From Methanosarcina sp. UBA289 (GTDB lineage Archaea; Halobacteriota; Methanosarcinia; Methanosarcinales; Methanosarcinaceae), in the NCBI GenBank assembly GCA_002496565.1, contig DAKJ01000017.1:112059-176058 (forward strand): a stretch of DNA of 64,000 nucleotides. Reading direction: 5' to 3'. Numbering within the stretch: the stretch's first letter is position 1; each line of letters opens with the position of its first letter. Shown in pieces: positions 44,797 through 53,040 of this stretch. The notes beneath the pieces are model-generated. The model was not told the origin of the DNA and ran no database searches. It saw only the letters and a list, made by a program, of their open reading frames with translations. A program made the translations under genes and the position numbers.

Positions 44797-45513
44797 TCAA
44801 AGGTTCCTTTTGGTTTCAGGGCTCATTTCAGCGTTCTCTCGGGTTAGCTTGTCTTCAGAATAACTATAAATAGCAAGCTCGCCTGTGGAGAACCTCACAT
44901 TCCTGATATCCTCATCAGAAATTTCTTCTATGTATTTGACCAGAGCTCTCAGACTGTTCTGATGGGCACAGACCAGCACATTTTTCCCTGCTTTTACGAC
45001 AGGCAGGATTTTTTCCTCAAAATAAGGCACTGCACGTTCGTACACGGCTTTGAGACTTTCTCCTTCAGGTGGACCGGGTTCAAAGTTCCACCGCCAGGAG
45101 GCAAGTTTTTCTGCTCCGTATTTTTCTACCATCTTCTGCTTTTTTCTTCCCTGAAGCTTCCCGTAATAGCGCTCGTTTAAAGAAGGCGTGAAATAAATCG
45201 GGATAAGTTTTTTATCGAGTTTTTCAGGATATGAGTACCAGTCCGTTTTCCCTGGATTTCCTCCATCTCCTGTCCCTTCATGAACAATAACTCCTGTCTT
45301 CTTCTGCCCGGACAATATTATGAGAAGAGTTTCCTGAGTCCGGACAAGGTTTGAAGCAAAAGCAAGATCTAATTCGAATTTTTCAAGCTCTGCTGCACAC
45401 TCAAGAGCCTCTTCAATCCCTTTCTTGCTAAGAGAAACATCCACCCAGCCTGCAAGCCTGTCTTCAGGCTTTAAGCCAGGTTCTCCGTGCCGGACAAGTA
45501 TAAGGTGACCCAT
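44797..45513 (-). CDS. gpmA: 2,3-bisphosphoglycerate-dependent phosphoglycerate mutase
   Basis: A 238-residue histidine phosphatase-fold enzyme. The phospho-histidine is in LILVRHGEP (RHGE), with LSKKGIEEA and the second His in VLVCAHQNSLRALVKY. NERYYGKLQGRKKQ matches the GpmA type that interconverts 3- and 2-phosphoglycerate. GGAG nine bases before the ATG at 45513 supports that start, while an ATG five codons earlier contains the site itself. It lies 80 bases downstream of the HD-domain gene in the same direction and may share its transcript. Methanogens usually also have the cofactor-independent ApgM type, so this may be an additional enzyme or a phosphatase of other substrates. Confidence 0.85.
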   Translation of the reverse strand: MGHLILVRHGEPGLKPEDRLAGWVDVSLSKKGIEEALECAAELEKFELDLAFASNLVRTQETLLIILSGQKKTGVIVHEGTGDGGNPGKTDWYSYPEKLDKKLIPIYFTPSLNERYYGKLQGRKKQKMVEKYGAEKLASWRWNFEPGPPEGESLKAVYERAVPYFEEKILPVVKAGKNVLVCAHQNSLRALVKYIEEISDEDIRNVRFSTGELAIYSYSEDKLTRENAEMSPETKRNL

Positions 45514-45593
45514 AAAATTATACTCCATATAATTAGCTTCTATATCCAGAAGCCAATAGATATATTCAGATGCCAGTAAGCACCCGGGTTTTA

Positions 45594-46238
45594 TTACTTC
45601 TTCGGTGCAGGCCTGAAATCAAGCCGGATATCATAGAGAAGATGCCAGAGGTCACCTTTTTTTGTCATTCTTTCCGCATCAATTTTAGCTCCCTGCCCCT
45701 TGATATCGAACGTGATTTTCCGCTTCCCGAATGTGACTTTCCCGAGCCTGCTTTCCATTCTGCTGTAGTCAAGGGCATCGGCAAGCCGGACAAGGGCAGC
45801 TACTTTCAGGGTGAGATCCTGAAGATCCTCAGGCATTTTCCCGAAGTCCTTTCCTTTAAGTTTCTCAAGTTTGTCGTTTCCAATCCTCTTTTTGTGCAGG
45901 AAAGCCGTCCAGGAAATAACGGGCCACAGCCTTTCAGGTATTTCTGAAGGCGGGTGCAGAAGCAGGATGAGTCTTCCTGCTTTGTGATGGTTTTCGAAAT
46001 CCGTAGCCACACCTGTATCATGAACAAGTGCAGCTGTCTCAACAAGGTTTCTCATCTCAGGGTGCAGCCCATGGATAGAATTAAGGATATCAAAAAGCTC
46101 AAGCGCATTCCTTGCCACGTTGTCGGCGTGGCTGCGTTCAATTCCATAGATATGGTAAAGATCTTCTAGAGGCAAAGGCTCGGGAAGTACTCCTCCCGCG
46201 GGCTGACCAGCCTCCGAAGATCCATCATCTGAATTCAC
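45594..46238 (-). CDS. HD-domain protein related to Ppx/GppA C-terminus
   Basis: A 214-residue protein with the HD metal site ALVHDTG near residue 70, preceded by HADNVARNALELFDIL and followed by HHKAGRLILLLHPP and RLADALDYSR. This is the arrangement found in the C-terminal HD domain of exopolyphosphatase/GppA proteins, but the ASKHA domain is absent. It probably hydrolyses a phosphate ester of a nucleotide or works with a separate Ppx domain. GTG start with GGAG six bases upstream. A phosphoglycerate mutase gene follows in the same direction. Confidence 0.8.
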   Translation of the reverse strand: MNSDDGSSEAGQPAGGVLPEPLPLEDLYHIYGIERSHADNVARNALELFDILNSIHGLHPEMRNLVETAALVHDTGVATDFENHHKAGRLILLLHPPSEIPERLWPVISWTAFLHKKRIGNDKLEKLKGKDFGKMPEDLQDLTLKVAALVRLADALDYSRMESRLGKVTFGKRKITFDIKGQGAKIDAERMTKKGDLWHLLYDIRLDFRPAPKK

Positions 46239-46502
46239 ATTGAACTCCTTTCCTATTTGTCTTTCACTAATGTTATAATTTTACTGGCTTAAACTTATTT
46301 TCTATTCATTTTCAATATATACTGCATATTCTCTTAGATAAATTATAAATAAAGTAAATATTTACACTTAATTATCTTCAAATCAACTTTAGTTTTTAAC
46401 CAAGTAATAATCACAGAAAGAGTATAAACTCGGAAAACACCGATACAAGGAAAGAAATAACTTCCCTCTGTACCTTATCATTATCAGATTTTCAGCCCTC
46501 TT

Positions 46503-46558
46503 GAGCGAACGAAGTGAGCGAAAAGGGCACCGTCCTCCCGAGACGGGACTCGGGTAAC
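46503..46558. other. GC-rich structured element upstream of xpb
   Basis: GAGCGAACGAAGTGAGCGAA opens a GC-rich island in an AT-rich spacer. It contains a hairpin: CCCGAG at 46537-46542 pairs with CTCGGG at 46549-46554. Such sequences recur in Methanosarcina intergenic regions in my recollection, so it may be a dispersed repeat. TATA TATATATAATT at about 46566-46575 follows, about 25 bases before the XPB ATG. Confidence 0.45.
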
Positions 46559-46595
46559 TCAATCATTATATATAATTCCAGACTTTTAATAAACA

Positions 46596-48071
46596 ATGAT
46601 CAAAATCAGCTTCAAGCAGGGAACACTTCTTATAGAAGGTAATTTAAGAGTTCCCAATTCCGTTTGGGATGAGAGGAGCGGAAATTTCAGGGCTCTTGCT
46701 TTGTATTACAGAGACATAATAAATTATCTGAAAAATTCTAAAGCTCAGTTTAAAGATGAAGTGCTTGATCTCCTTCCATGTCCTGATTTAGCAGCAGCAT
46801 ATGAAGCGTCTGGAAAGAAACTTAAGTTAAGGGATTACCAAGCCGAAGCTCTTGTATCCTGGGGAGAGAATAACAGATGGGGAGTGCTTGTCCTGCCAAC
46901 AGGAAGCGGAAAAACTCTTGTTGGAATCCGGGCAATTGCAGGCTGCAATACCCCTGCCCTCGTAGTTGTCCCGACGCTTGACCTGCTTGAACAATGGAAA
47001 AAACAGCTTGAAGAAGCCTTTTTAATGGAAATCGGAAAGCTTGGAGGCGGGGAGAAGAAAATTCTTCCAATAACCGTTTCCACATACGATTCTGCTTATA
47101 TTCACGCCGAAACCCTTGGGAACAGGTTCGGCCTCCTTATTTTTGATGAAGTCCATCATCTTCCCGCAGCCGGATACCGGAGCATTGCCGAGTTTTCTGC
47201 AGCGCCTTACAGGCTTGGGCTGACAGCAACTTATGAACGGGAAGATGAGTTGCACTCGGAATTAAACAGGCTTGTAGGAGGGAAGGTGTATGAAAAGCAT
47301 ATCTCGGAACTTGCAGGCAGCCATCTTGCCCCTTACCGGATCAAACGGATAGCTGCTGCACTTACGGATGAGGAAAGGAAAGAATACGACGAATATTATT
47401 CGATTTATACAGATTATCTCCGAAAAACCGGGATGGTTCTTCGGGGGCCGAAGGATTTTCAGAAACTGGTCATGAGAAGCGGGAGAGATCCTGAAGCCAG
47501 AAAAGCCCTTCTTGCAAGAAATACAGCGAGAGAACTTGCTTTCAACACCGAATCTAAAATTGAAAAGTTAAAAGAGATCCTGAACGCACACCGGGAGGAC
47601 AGAGTCTTCATTTTTACGGAACATAACCGGCTTGTCCACCGAATTTCCAGAGAATTTCTTATCCCTGCGATTACTTACAGGACGCCTGCAAAAGAAAGGA
47701 ATTCCATCCTCGAAAAGTTTAGGAAAGGAATATACAGGGCTGTAGTTACTTCAAAGGTGCTTGACGAGGGTATTGACGTCCCTGAAGCAAATATAGGGAT
47801 TATAGCAAGCGGTACAGGGAGCAAATTAGCATATATCCAGCGCCTGGGAAGGATCCTCCGGAAGAAAGAAGGAAAAGAAGCCATACTCTATGAGATTATA
47901 ACCGAAGAGACAACTGAAGCCGGAACTGCCAGGAGAAGAAAAGAAGCTGTTTCAATTCGAAAAGGTTCTGGAAAATCAGCACAGGAAAATCATATGAAGA
48001 GGGAATCAGGAAAGGAAAGCCAGATGAAGAAAGAAAAAAGCTCAGGAGGCGGCTCGCCTGCTCACGTCTGA
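46596..48071 (+). CDS. xpb: DNA repair helicase XPB (Rad25 family)
   Basis: A 491-residue superfamily 2 helicase, the archaeal XPB that opens DNA for nucleotide excision and transcription-linked repair. A damage-recognition-like N-terminus is followed by RDYQAEALVSW (Q motif), LPTGSGKT (Walker A), FDEVHH (motif II, DEVH), LTATYERED with the RED motif, and FTEHNRL to VLDEGIDVPEA and QRLGRILR (motifs IV-VI). The C-terminal 45 residues are a Lys/Glu/Ser tail. TATA about 25 bases upstream predicts a leaderless message. Its stop overlaps the start of bax1 by 14 bases, matching the known partnership. Confidence 0.95.
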   Translation: MIKISFKQGTLLIEGNLRVPNSVWDERSGNFRALALYYRDIINYLKNSKAQFKDEVLDLLPCPDLAAAYEASGKKLKLRDYQAEALVSWGENNRWGVLVLPTGSGKTLVGIRAIAGCNTPALVVVPTLDLLEQWKKQLEEAFLMEIGKLGGGEKKILPITVSTYDSAYIHAETLGNRFGLLIFDEVHHLPAAGYRSIAEFSAAPYRLGLTATYEREDELHSELNRLVGGKVYEKHISELAGSHLAPYRIKRIAAALTDEERKEYDEYYSIYTDYLRKTGMVLRGPKDFQKLVMRSGRDPEARKALLARNTARELAFNTESKIEKLKEILNAHREDRVFIFTEHNRLVHRISREFLIPAITYRTPAKERNSILEKFRKGIYRAVVTSKVLDEGIDVPEANIGIIASGTGSKLAYIQRLGRILRKKEGKEAILYEIITEETTEAGTARRRKEAVSIRKGSGKSAQENHMKRESGKESQMKKEKSSGGGSPAHV

Positions 48072-49917
48072 CCTTCTTGTAACCCATATATCAGGAGGGA
48101 AGATAAAGCCTGTATACGCAGCATTTGATCCCGAAAACCTGGAACTCGCAAGGCTTCTGATAGAAACTTTTGAGCACCATATCGGAAAAACCTATGGGGA
48201 TCTTCTGGCTGAACTTGACGGTTACGAGGAAATGAATTACCGTTTTATCAGGGGGCTTTCCCAGCTACTTGGAAGGCGTACTGTTATAGAAACGGATGCT
48301 GCTGTTGACCCATCTCTGGCTAGGGAAACGGTTTTTGAAACTTGCGGAGGTATGGCCCTTTCTCCTGCCGAGAGAAAAGAAGCGCTACAAATAGCCGCAA
48401 AAAAGCTTTCAATTTCGGTAAAGGAACTTGAGAAGGCACTCTGGGCTGACCTTGAGGAAAATCAGGTCATCAAAAGTTTCGTCCCTCTCTCTCCCGCCGA
48501 ACTCCTGAAACAGTACAATATTTCCCTGACTCAGACCCTGCTCTTCAGAGCAGTTGACCTCGATATCTGGATAAAAGGCGATTTTCAAAAGCTTTTATGG
48601 AAAATTCTTCGTTCGGGGCTTATGTATTCCCTGGAAGACACTGAAGAGGAAAGAGAAAAAATCGATAGAGAAATCGATAGAGAAATCGATAGAGAAAAAG
48701 AAGGAAAGGAAGGAAAAACCAGAGAAAACTACGATGAATTAAAAGCCATCCACCTGCATCTTGATGGGCCTGCCTCTCTTTTTCGGATCTCAGAACGCTA
48801 TGGAAACTCCTTTGCAAGAATCTTTCCCGTCCTGTTAAGGTCAAAAGGCTGGAGGCTTAAAGCAGGCATTCTTCACAAAGGCTACCAGGGGAAGCGCATC
48901 CTGAATTTCACCCTTGCCGACTCGGAAAAGTTTTTCGAAATTGCTCCTGAAGCAGCCCTGTATCCGGAGACCCTTTCGCCGGAGCTTCAAATTAAAGAAG
49001 GAAATGAAAGATATGAAGCCGGAGAAGAAGAAAGAGCAGAAGGAGAAAAAGCAGAAGAAGAAACAATAGAATATTTGGAAAAAGAAACCGGGATTCAGGA
49101 AATCGATGTCGAGGAAGCTGCCTATGATAGCACGCTTGAAAAGATGTTTGGCAGCCTAAGTTTGGGAAGCTGGAAGATAAAAAGGGAGCCAACAATTCTT
49201 AAAGCAGGAAAATACGCTTTTATTCCTGATTTTTCTCTACAAAGGGACGGAATAAGAGTATATCTGGAAATTGTAGGCTTCTGGACTCCTGAATACCTTG
49301 AAAAGAAGATCGATAAACTCAAACAGGTAAAGGAACCTGTAATTCTCCTGATTGACCGAAAACTCAAATGCTCTGAAAAAGATTTTCCTTCACAGGATGT
49401 AATCTTCTTTGACAAAAAAATCCCGGCAAACGAAGTCATGCAGATCCTTAGAAAGTATGAGGAAAAAAAGCTTTTAGAAGACCGGTCAAGACTGGAGGAA
49501 ATGGAATTTCCGATTTCAGGAGAACTGGTAAACCTTGAGAAAATTGCAGCCGGGAAAGGAGTCCTGCCAGACGCCTTAAAGGAAGTGGTTGCAGATAGGC
49601 TCGCAAAGGTCAGAGAACTGGAAAAAACCGGAGAATCAGGAAAAGCCGAAGAATTCCGAGAAATTGATGACCTGGGGAAATATCAGGACTACGTGCTCCT
49701 TGAAAACTACTTAATTCACAGGAAGCTGCTTGAGAGAATAGATAGTGAACTTGAAAAACCGGGGGAAGTAGAAACATACGCCGACGCAGTAAAAGTCTTT
49801 GAAGATTTCGAGCTTGACCGCAGCCTTTACTATCCTGTGCTTGATTACTTGCGATATAAGGTAATCTGGACAGGACTGAGTGAAGAGAGTGCAAAGGTGA
49901 GGAAAACAGGTGCTTGA
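48058..49917 (+). CDS. bax1: Bax1 nuclease (DUF790), XPB partner, CTG start
   Basis: A 619-residue nuclease of the DUF790 family, the XPB-binding partner Bax1, which cuts DNA next to the helicase. The family N-terminus LTSDLLVTHISGGKIKPVYA is encoded from 48061, but no ATG, GTG or TTG occurs in frame between the upstream stop (48025-48027) and 48232. AGGAGG (48044-48049) stands eight bases before a CTG at 48058, which is the likely start and overlaps xpb. The catalytic part near the C-terminus reads PDFSLQ followed by VYLEIVGFWTPEYLEKK. Two acidic repeat inserts are visible: REIDREIDREKEGKEG (from 12-base repeats at 48662-48697) and a Glu/Ala stretch near residue 325. Confidence 0.9.
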   Translation: MLTSDLLVTHISGGKIKPVYAAFDPENLELARLLIETFEHHIGKTYGDLLAELDGYEEMNYRFIRGLSQLLGRRTVIETDAAVDPSLARETVFETCGGMALSPAERKEALQIAAKKLSISVKELEKALWADLEENQVIKSFVPLSPAELLKQYNISLTQTLLFRAVDLDIWIKGDFQKLLWKILRSGLMYSLEDTEEEREKIDREIDREIDREKEGKEGKTRENYDELKAIHLHLDGPASLFRISERYGNSFARIFPVLLRSKGWRLKAGILHKGYQGKRILNFTLADSEKFFEIAPEAALYPETLSPELQIKEGNERYEAGEEERAEGEKAEEETIEYLEKETGIQEIDVEEAAYDSTLEKMFGSLSLGSWKIKREPTILKAGKYAFIPDFSLQRDGIRVYLEIVGFWTPEYLEKKIDKLKQVKEPVILLIDRKLKCSEKDFPSQDVIFFDKKIPANEVMQILRKYEEKKLLEDRSRLEEMEFPISGELVNLEKIAAGKGVLPDALKEVVADRLAKVRELEKTGESGKAEEFREIDDLGKYQDYVLLENYLIHRKLLERIDSELEKPGEVETYADAVKVFEDFELDRSLYYPVLDYLRYKVIWTGLSEESAKVRKTGA

Positions 49918-50118
49918 ATAAATCTGCAAGGGCTTAAACAGGAGATCAAACAGGAATTATTAAGTAAACGGGAACTTGAATAGGTGTTTTTAGAGTAACT
50001 AACAGGTTGAAAATGTTTTAGGTGAAATTGTGGACAAACTTAATAGGTTAACTGAACTTATTTCCCCCATCCTTAACTTCTCTAGACTTCATTCCTTCAA
50101 GATAATATTCGTTTCAGT

Positions 50119-50925
50119 TTACTCGGTGTATTCCACATTCTTTTTTACAGGCTTGAAAAGTTTCATAAACTCATGTACGTCCTGCGGAAAATCCGTACTT
50201 ATGGGAAGTCCGATTTCTTTTGCGTCACCTGCCGAGAGAGGAGTGCTGTGGATCATCTCTCCACTGACCAGTTTTTCGACCACTTCATCGAGCCTGCTTT
50301 CCCCGGCGGGGTCTGGCTGGATTTTGCCTTCAAGGAGCTCTTTTGCGACATCCCGAGTGAGTTTGAGGGCTTTTCTTGAGATATCACCCATAACAAGGGT
50401 GGTGTCATCGGCTTTTTCTTTTTTCAGATCTGCGGCATAGATCCAAGAAGGGGCGGGATAAGTTCCATGTAAGAAGTCTCCTATCTGGGGATCTATTGGC
50501 CCGATAACTGCATCTTTGTCCATCACGATTTCGTTTGCAGCGAGGGCGATAATCGTGCCTCCTGACATCGAATAGTGTGGAATAATGACCTTTGTGTTTT
50601 TCGGGTGCCGGTGGAGGGCACGTGCGATTTGGATACTGGAATGGAGCTGCCCTCCAGGCGTATGAAGAATCAGCTCAAGAGGGTAATCCCTGTACTGTCT
50701 AATCCAGCGCAGTATCTGCTCGGCGTCTTCCTCATCAATGTACTGGTAAGCAGGCAGCCCGAAAAGAGAGATCGCCTCCCGCCTGTGAATCATAGTAAGC
50801 ACCTTGCAGCCGTGGCTTTTTTCCATAGCTTTCAGTTTTGCCATCCGCCGCAGTCGGATTTGTTTTAACTGCGACTGCGGGTAGATTACTGCATAGAGAA
50901 ACAGAAGTATAAACAAAAGGGACAT
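50119..50925 (-). CDS. SDH/Clp-fold membrane serine protease
   Basis: A ClpP-fold protease anchored by one N-terminal helix (LLFILLFLYAVIYP). LILHTPGGQLHSSIQIARAL, then IIPHYSMSGGTIIALAANEIVMD with the nucleophile Ser in SMSGG, then AVIGPIDPQIG, match the serine dehydrogenase proteinase (SDH_sah, PF01972) family. The catalytic domain faces the cytoplasm. The start is uncertain. The frame extends to a TTG at 51090, but the first 40 residues of that version look unlike the family. The ATG used here, at 50925, is just before the membrane helix, and a family-like start near 50970 (VTLDSTTISLWDL) would need a non-canonical codon. Confidence 0.8.
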   Translation of the reverse strand: MSLLFILLFLYAVIYPQSQLKQIRLRRMAKLKAMEKSHGCKVLTMIHRREAISLFGLPAYQYIDEEDAEQILRWIRQYRDYPLELILHTPGGQLHSSIQIARALHRHPKNTKVIIPHYSMSGGTIIALAANEIVMDKDAVIGPIDPQIGDFLHGTYPAPSWIYAADLKKEKADDTTLVMGDISRKALKLTRDVAKELLEGKIQPDPAGESRLDEVVEKLVSGEMIHSTPLSAGDAKEIGLPISTDFPQDVHEFMKLFKPVKKNVEYTE

Positions 50926-51179
50926 CAAATCCCAGAGACTAATTGTTGTGCTGTCAAGCGTAACCAGAATATCCCCCCGAAAACCTCCAACGGACGCCTT
51001 TAAAGCGAATTTCCGTTTCAATCTCCTTCTTTGACCACTTAAAAGGTAAGATAAAATCGGAATTGAAGTAATCCCAGGCTTAATCCCCAATCTAAATTGT
51101 CGTGCAAGTTTTTAATTTTTGGCTCCAGCTGCATAAAAAGGTTTTCTTGTAGGAAGAAAAGAAAGAACTTTTCGCGACT

Positions 51180-51497
51180 TTATGGAGAAATTATCCTGAG
51201 CCCGATTATCCCTGAGAAAATCAAAATAATGCAGAAAAACCTGGCAAAGTCCATTGGCTCATTAAAGAGCAGGGCGCCAAGAATAGTGGTGCCTATAATC
51301 CCGATTCCGGTCCAGACTGCATAACCTGTCCCTATTGGCAGAGTTTTCAGGGCCTGGGATAGGAAATAAAAGCTAAGAAGCATGCAAGCGACAGTAAAAA
51401 CGCTGGGATACAGCCTCGTGAAACCTTCTGTATATTTTAGCCCTATTGCCCAGGCGGCCTCAAAAAGACCGGCAATAAAAAGAAAGAACCATTCCAT
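51180..51497 (-). CDS. sugE: SMR-family exporter, SugE/Gdx type
   Basis: A 105-residue four-helix small multidrug resistance protein. The essential Glu lies in GLFEAAWAIGLKYTEGF. WAIGLKYTEGF followed by LPIGTGYAVWTGIGIIGT identifies the SugE/Gdx branch, whose members export guanidinium. It works as a dual-topology dimer. GGAG five bases before the ATG fixes the start. I see no guanidine riboswitch in the 337-base leader. It is convergent with no gene; the Clp-fold protease lies about 90 bases downstream in the same direction. Confidence 0.92.
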   Translation of the reverse strand: MEWFFLFIAGLFEAAWAIGLKYTEGFTRLYPSVFTVACMLLSFYFLSQALKTLPIGTGYAVWTGIGIIGTTILGALLFNEPMDFARFFCIILIFSGIIGLRIISP

Positions 51498-51834
51498 TTT
51501 TGCTCCACATCCTGATTATGTAATTTATGGAATTCCCATGAAGATAGCAATTAAAAGGTCTTAAAAGCTTTTTTCTTCTTATAACCTTGCCTTCTAGAAA
51601 CTTAGGGAACTCTGGAAAAGGGTTAGTTTCTCAAAAAGTACAAATAAGGGTGAGCTTAGAGCTAAGAAGCCAGAAAAAAATCAGAAATTGAGAATCAGAA
51701 CTGAAAATCTGAACTACAAATCAAAGATAAAATCTGAATTGAAAAAAGTATTGAAGATTAGAACTAAAAATTAGAACTGAAATCCGAAATAAATAGACAA
51801 TAAGCCTTTAACCCATGTGGAATAATATTTCAGT
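51498..51834. other. Divergent intergenic with degenerate AGAACTGAAAATC repeats
   Basis: From about 51670 to 51790 words such as ATCAGAACTGAAAATCTGAA and TTAGAACTAAAAATTAGAACT form a degenerate array of about 12-base units. No gene is seen. Promoters for sugE and the radical SAM gene must lie here, but no TATA stands out. Confidence 0.4.
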
Positions 51835-52923
51835 ATGGCAGCCCCGAAGTACCTGAAACGTTACTTCAAGGTGCAGAAAGATGAAATGCCTGCTCTCTTT
51901 AAGATAACCGAACGAATTCCGGCCCAGTTTGATCCAGGCATGCAGCTTGAAGAACTCCGGGAAATTCATGAGAAAGAAATCGAAGAATACCGAAAACTCA
52001 GGGAAAATCTCGAACTCGAAGCCACGGAAGCTCTTGCCTATAAAAACGCAGCTGAGAGGTTGACACTGTTTACCGAAAGCTTTCTGAAAATTCCAAAGGC
52101 CAGTCCCTCCCTTCTTGATCTTAAGGTTGAGCTTGCGGACAGAATGCTTTCGAACTGCCAGTGCTGCGGGTGGCGCTGCGAGGTTGATAGGAAAACTGGC
52201 GAAAAAGGTTTCTGCAGGCTGGCCGACACTTCCAATTACGCCTCTGAGTTCTTGCATATGGGAGAAGAGCCTGAGCTTGTACCCTCCCACACGATCTTTT
52301 TTACGGGCTGTACTTTTGCCTGTGTTTACTGCCAGAACTGGGAGATTTCAACCTGTCCTGAAGCCGGAACCCTAATCGAACCCAGGAAACTTGCAAAGCT
52401 GATTGACATTCGGAGAATGCATGGGGCTAGAAATGTGAATTTCGTTACCCCTACTCCACACGCGCATACTGTGCTGAAGATAGTCCGGGATATCTCCGTA
52501 AACACACCTGTAATCTGGAATTCTAATATGTATCATTCACCAGAAATTGCTGAAATCCTCGAAGGGGTTGTGGATGTCTACCTTGGTGATTTCAAATACG
52601 GAAACAATAAATGCGCCCAGAAATACTCCAAAGTAAAAAATTACCTGGAAATCGTGCAGCCCAATTTCGAATTCGCCTACAAAACCGCAGAGATCCTCCT
52701 TCGACATCTGGTCCTTCCGGGCCACCTGGAATGTTGCACAAGGCCGATTTCCGAATGGGTTGCAAAACATATCCCGCAAATCAGGTTTAACCTCATGTTC
52801 CAGTACAGGCCATGTTACCGGGCTATGGAGTATCCTGAAATTGGACGCTCTCTGACTCCGGAAGAAGAGGTTAAGGCGATCGAAATTGTAAAAGAGGCAG
52901 GAATTGAGGACTTACTGGTCTGA
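51835..52923 (+). CDS. PflA-like radical SAM protein (COG1313)
   Basis: A 362-residue radical SAM protein. A helical N-terminal 90 residues precede a Cys cluster, CQCCGWRC, and KGFCRLAD. The SAM motif is TGCTFACVYCQNW (CxxxCxxC) near residue 160, followed by NFVTPTPHAHTVL and PVIWNSNMYHS. The C-terminal part has LPGHLECCTRPISEW. These features match the COG1313 group of pyruvate formate-lyase activase-like proteins. The target is unknown; no glycyl-radical enzyme gene is nearby. No ribosome-binding site is clear at the ATG, so the message may be leaderless. Confidence 0.85.
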   Translation: MAAPKYLKRYFKVQKDEMPALFKITERIPAQFDPGMQLEELREIHEKEIEEYRKLRENLELEATEALAYKNAAERLTLFTESFLKIPKASPSLLDLKVELADRMLSNCQCCGWRCEVDRKTGEKGFCRLADTSNYASEFLHMGEEPELVPSHTIFFTGCTFACVYCQNWEISTCPEAGTLIEPRKLAKLIDIRRMHGARNVNFVTPTPHAHTVLKIVRDISVNTPVIWNSNMYHSPEIAEILEGVVDVYLGDFKYGNNKCAQKYSKVKNYLEIVQPNFEFAYKTAEILLRHLVLPGHLECCTRPISEWVAKHIPQIRFNLMFQYRPCYRAMEYPEIGRSLTPEEEVKAIEIVKEAGIEDLLV

Positions 52924-53008
52924 TCATATGGTGGAAAGGACTGTGCTGTTTTGAGAAGTAAAGGATATATGATTTTACAGGCAATATATTCATAAAGAGT
53001 GAAATAAT

Positions 53009-53019
53009 ATATTTATAAG
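53009..53019 (+). promoter_or_regulatory. TATA box of the sequon-rich membrane protein
   Basis: ATATTTATAAG lies about 27 bases before the ATG at 53041, with no Shine-Dalgarno between, so transcription probably begins at or next to the start codon. Confidence 0.5.
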
Positions 53020-53040
53020 TGAGTTTACAAATTATTATCC

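Noticed and set aside
50030..50440. Plus-strand frame of 136 codons antisense to the Clp-fold protease
   Set aside because: A weak AGGTGA precedes its GTG, but most of it is the mirror of a conserved protease domain and its composition is Ser/Phe-rich antisense.
51498..51834. Possible guanidine riboswitch before sugE
   Set aside because: The leader shows degenerate repeats but none of the conserved guanidine-I core words.
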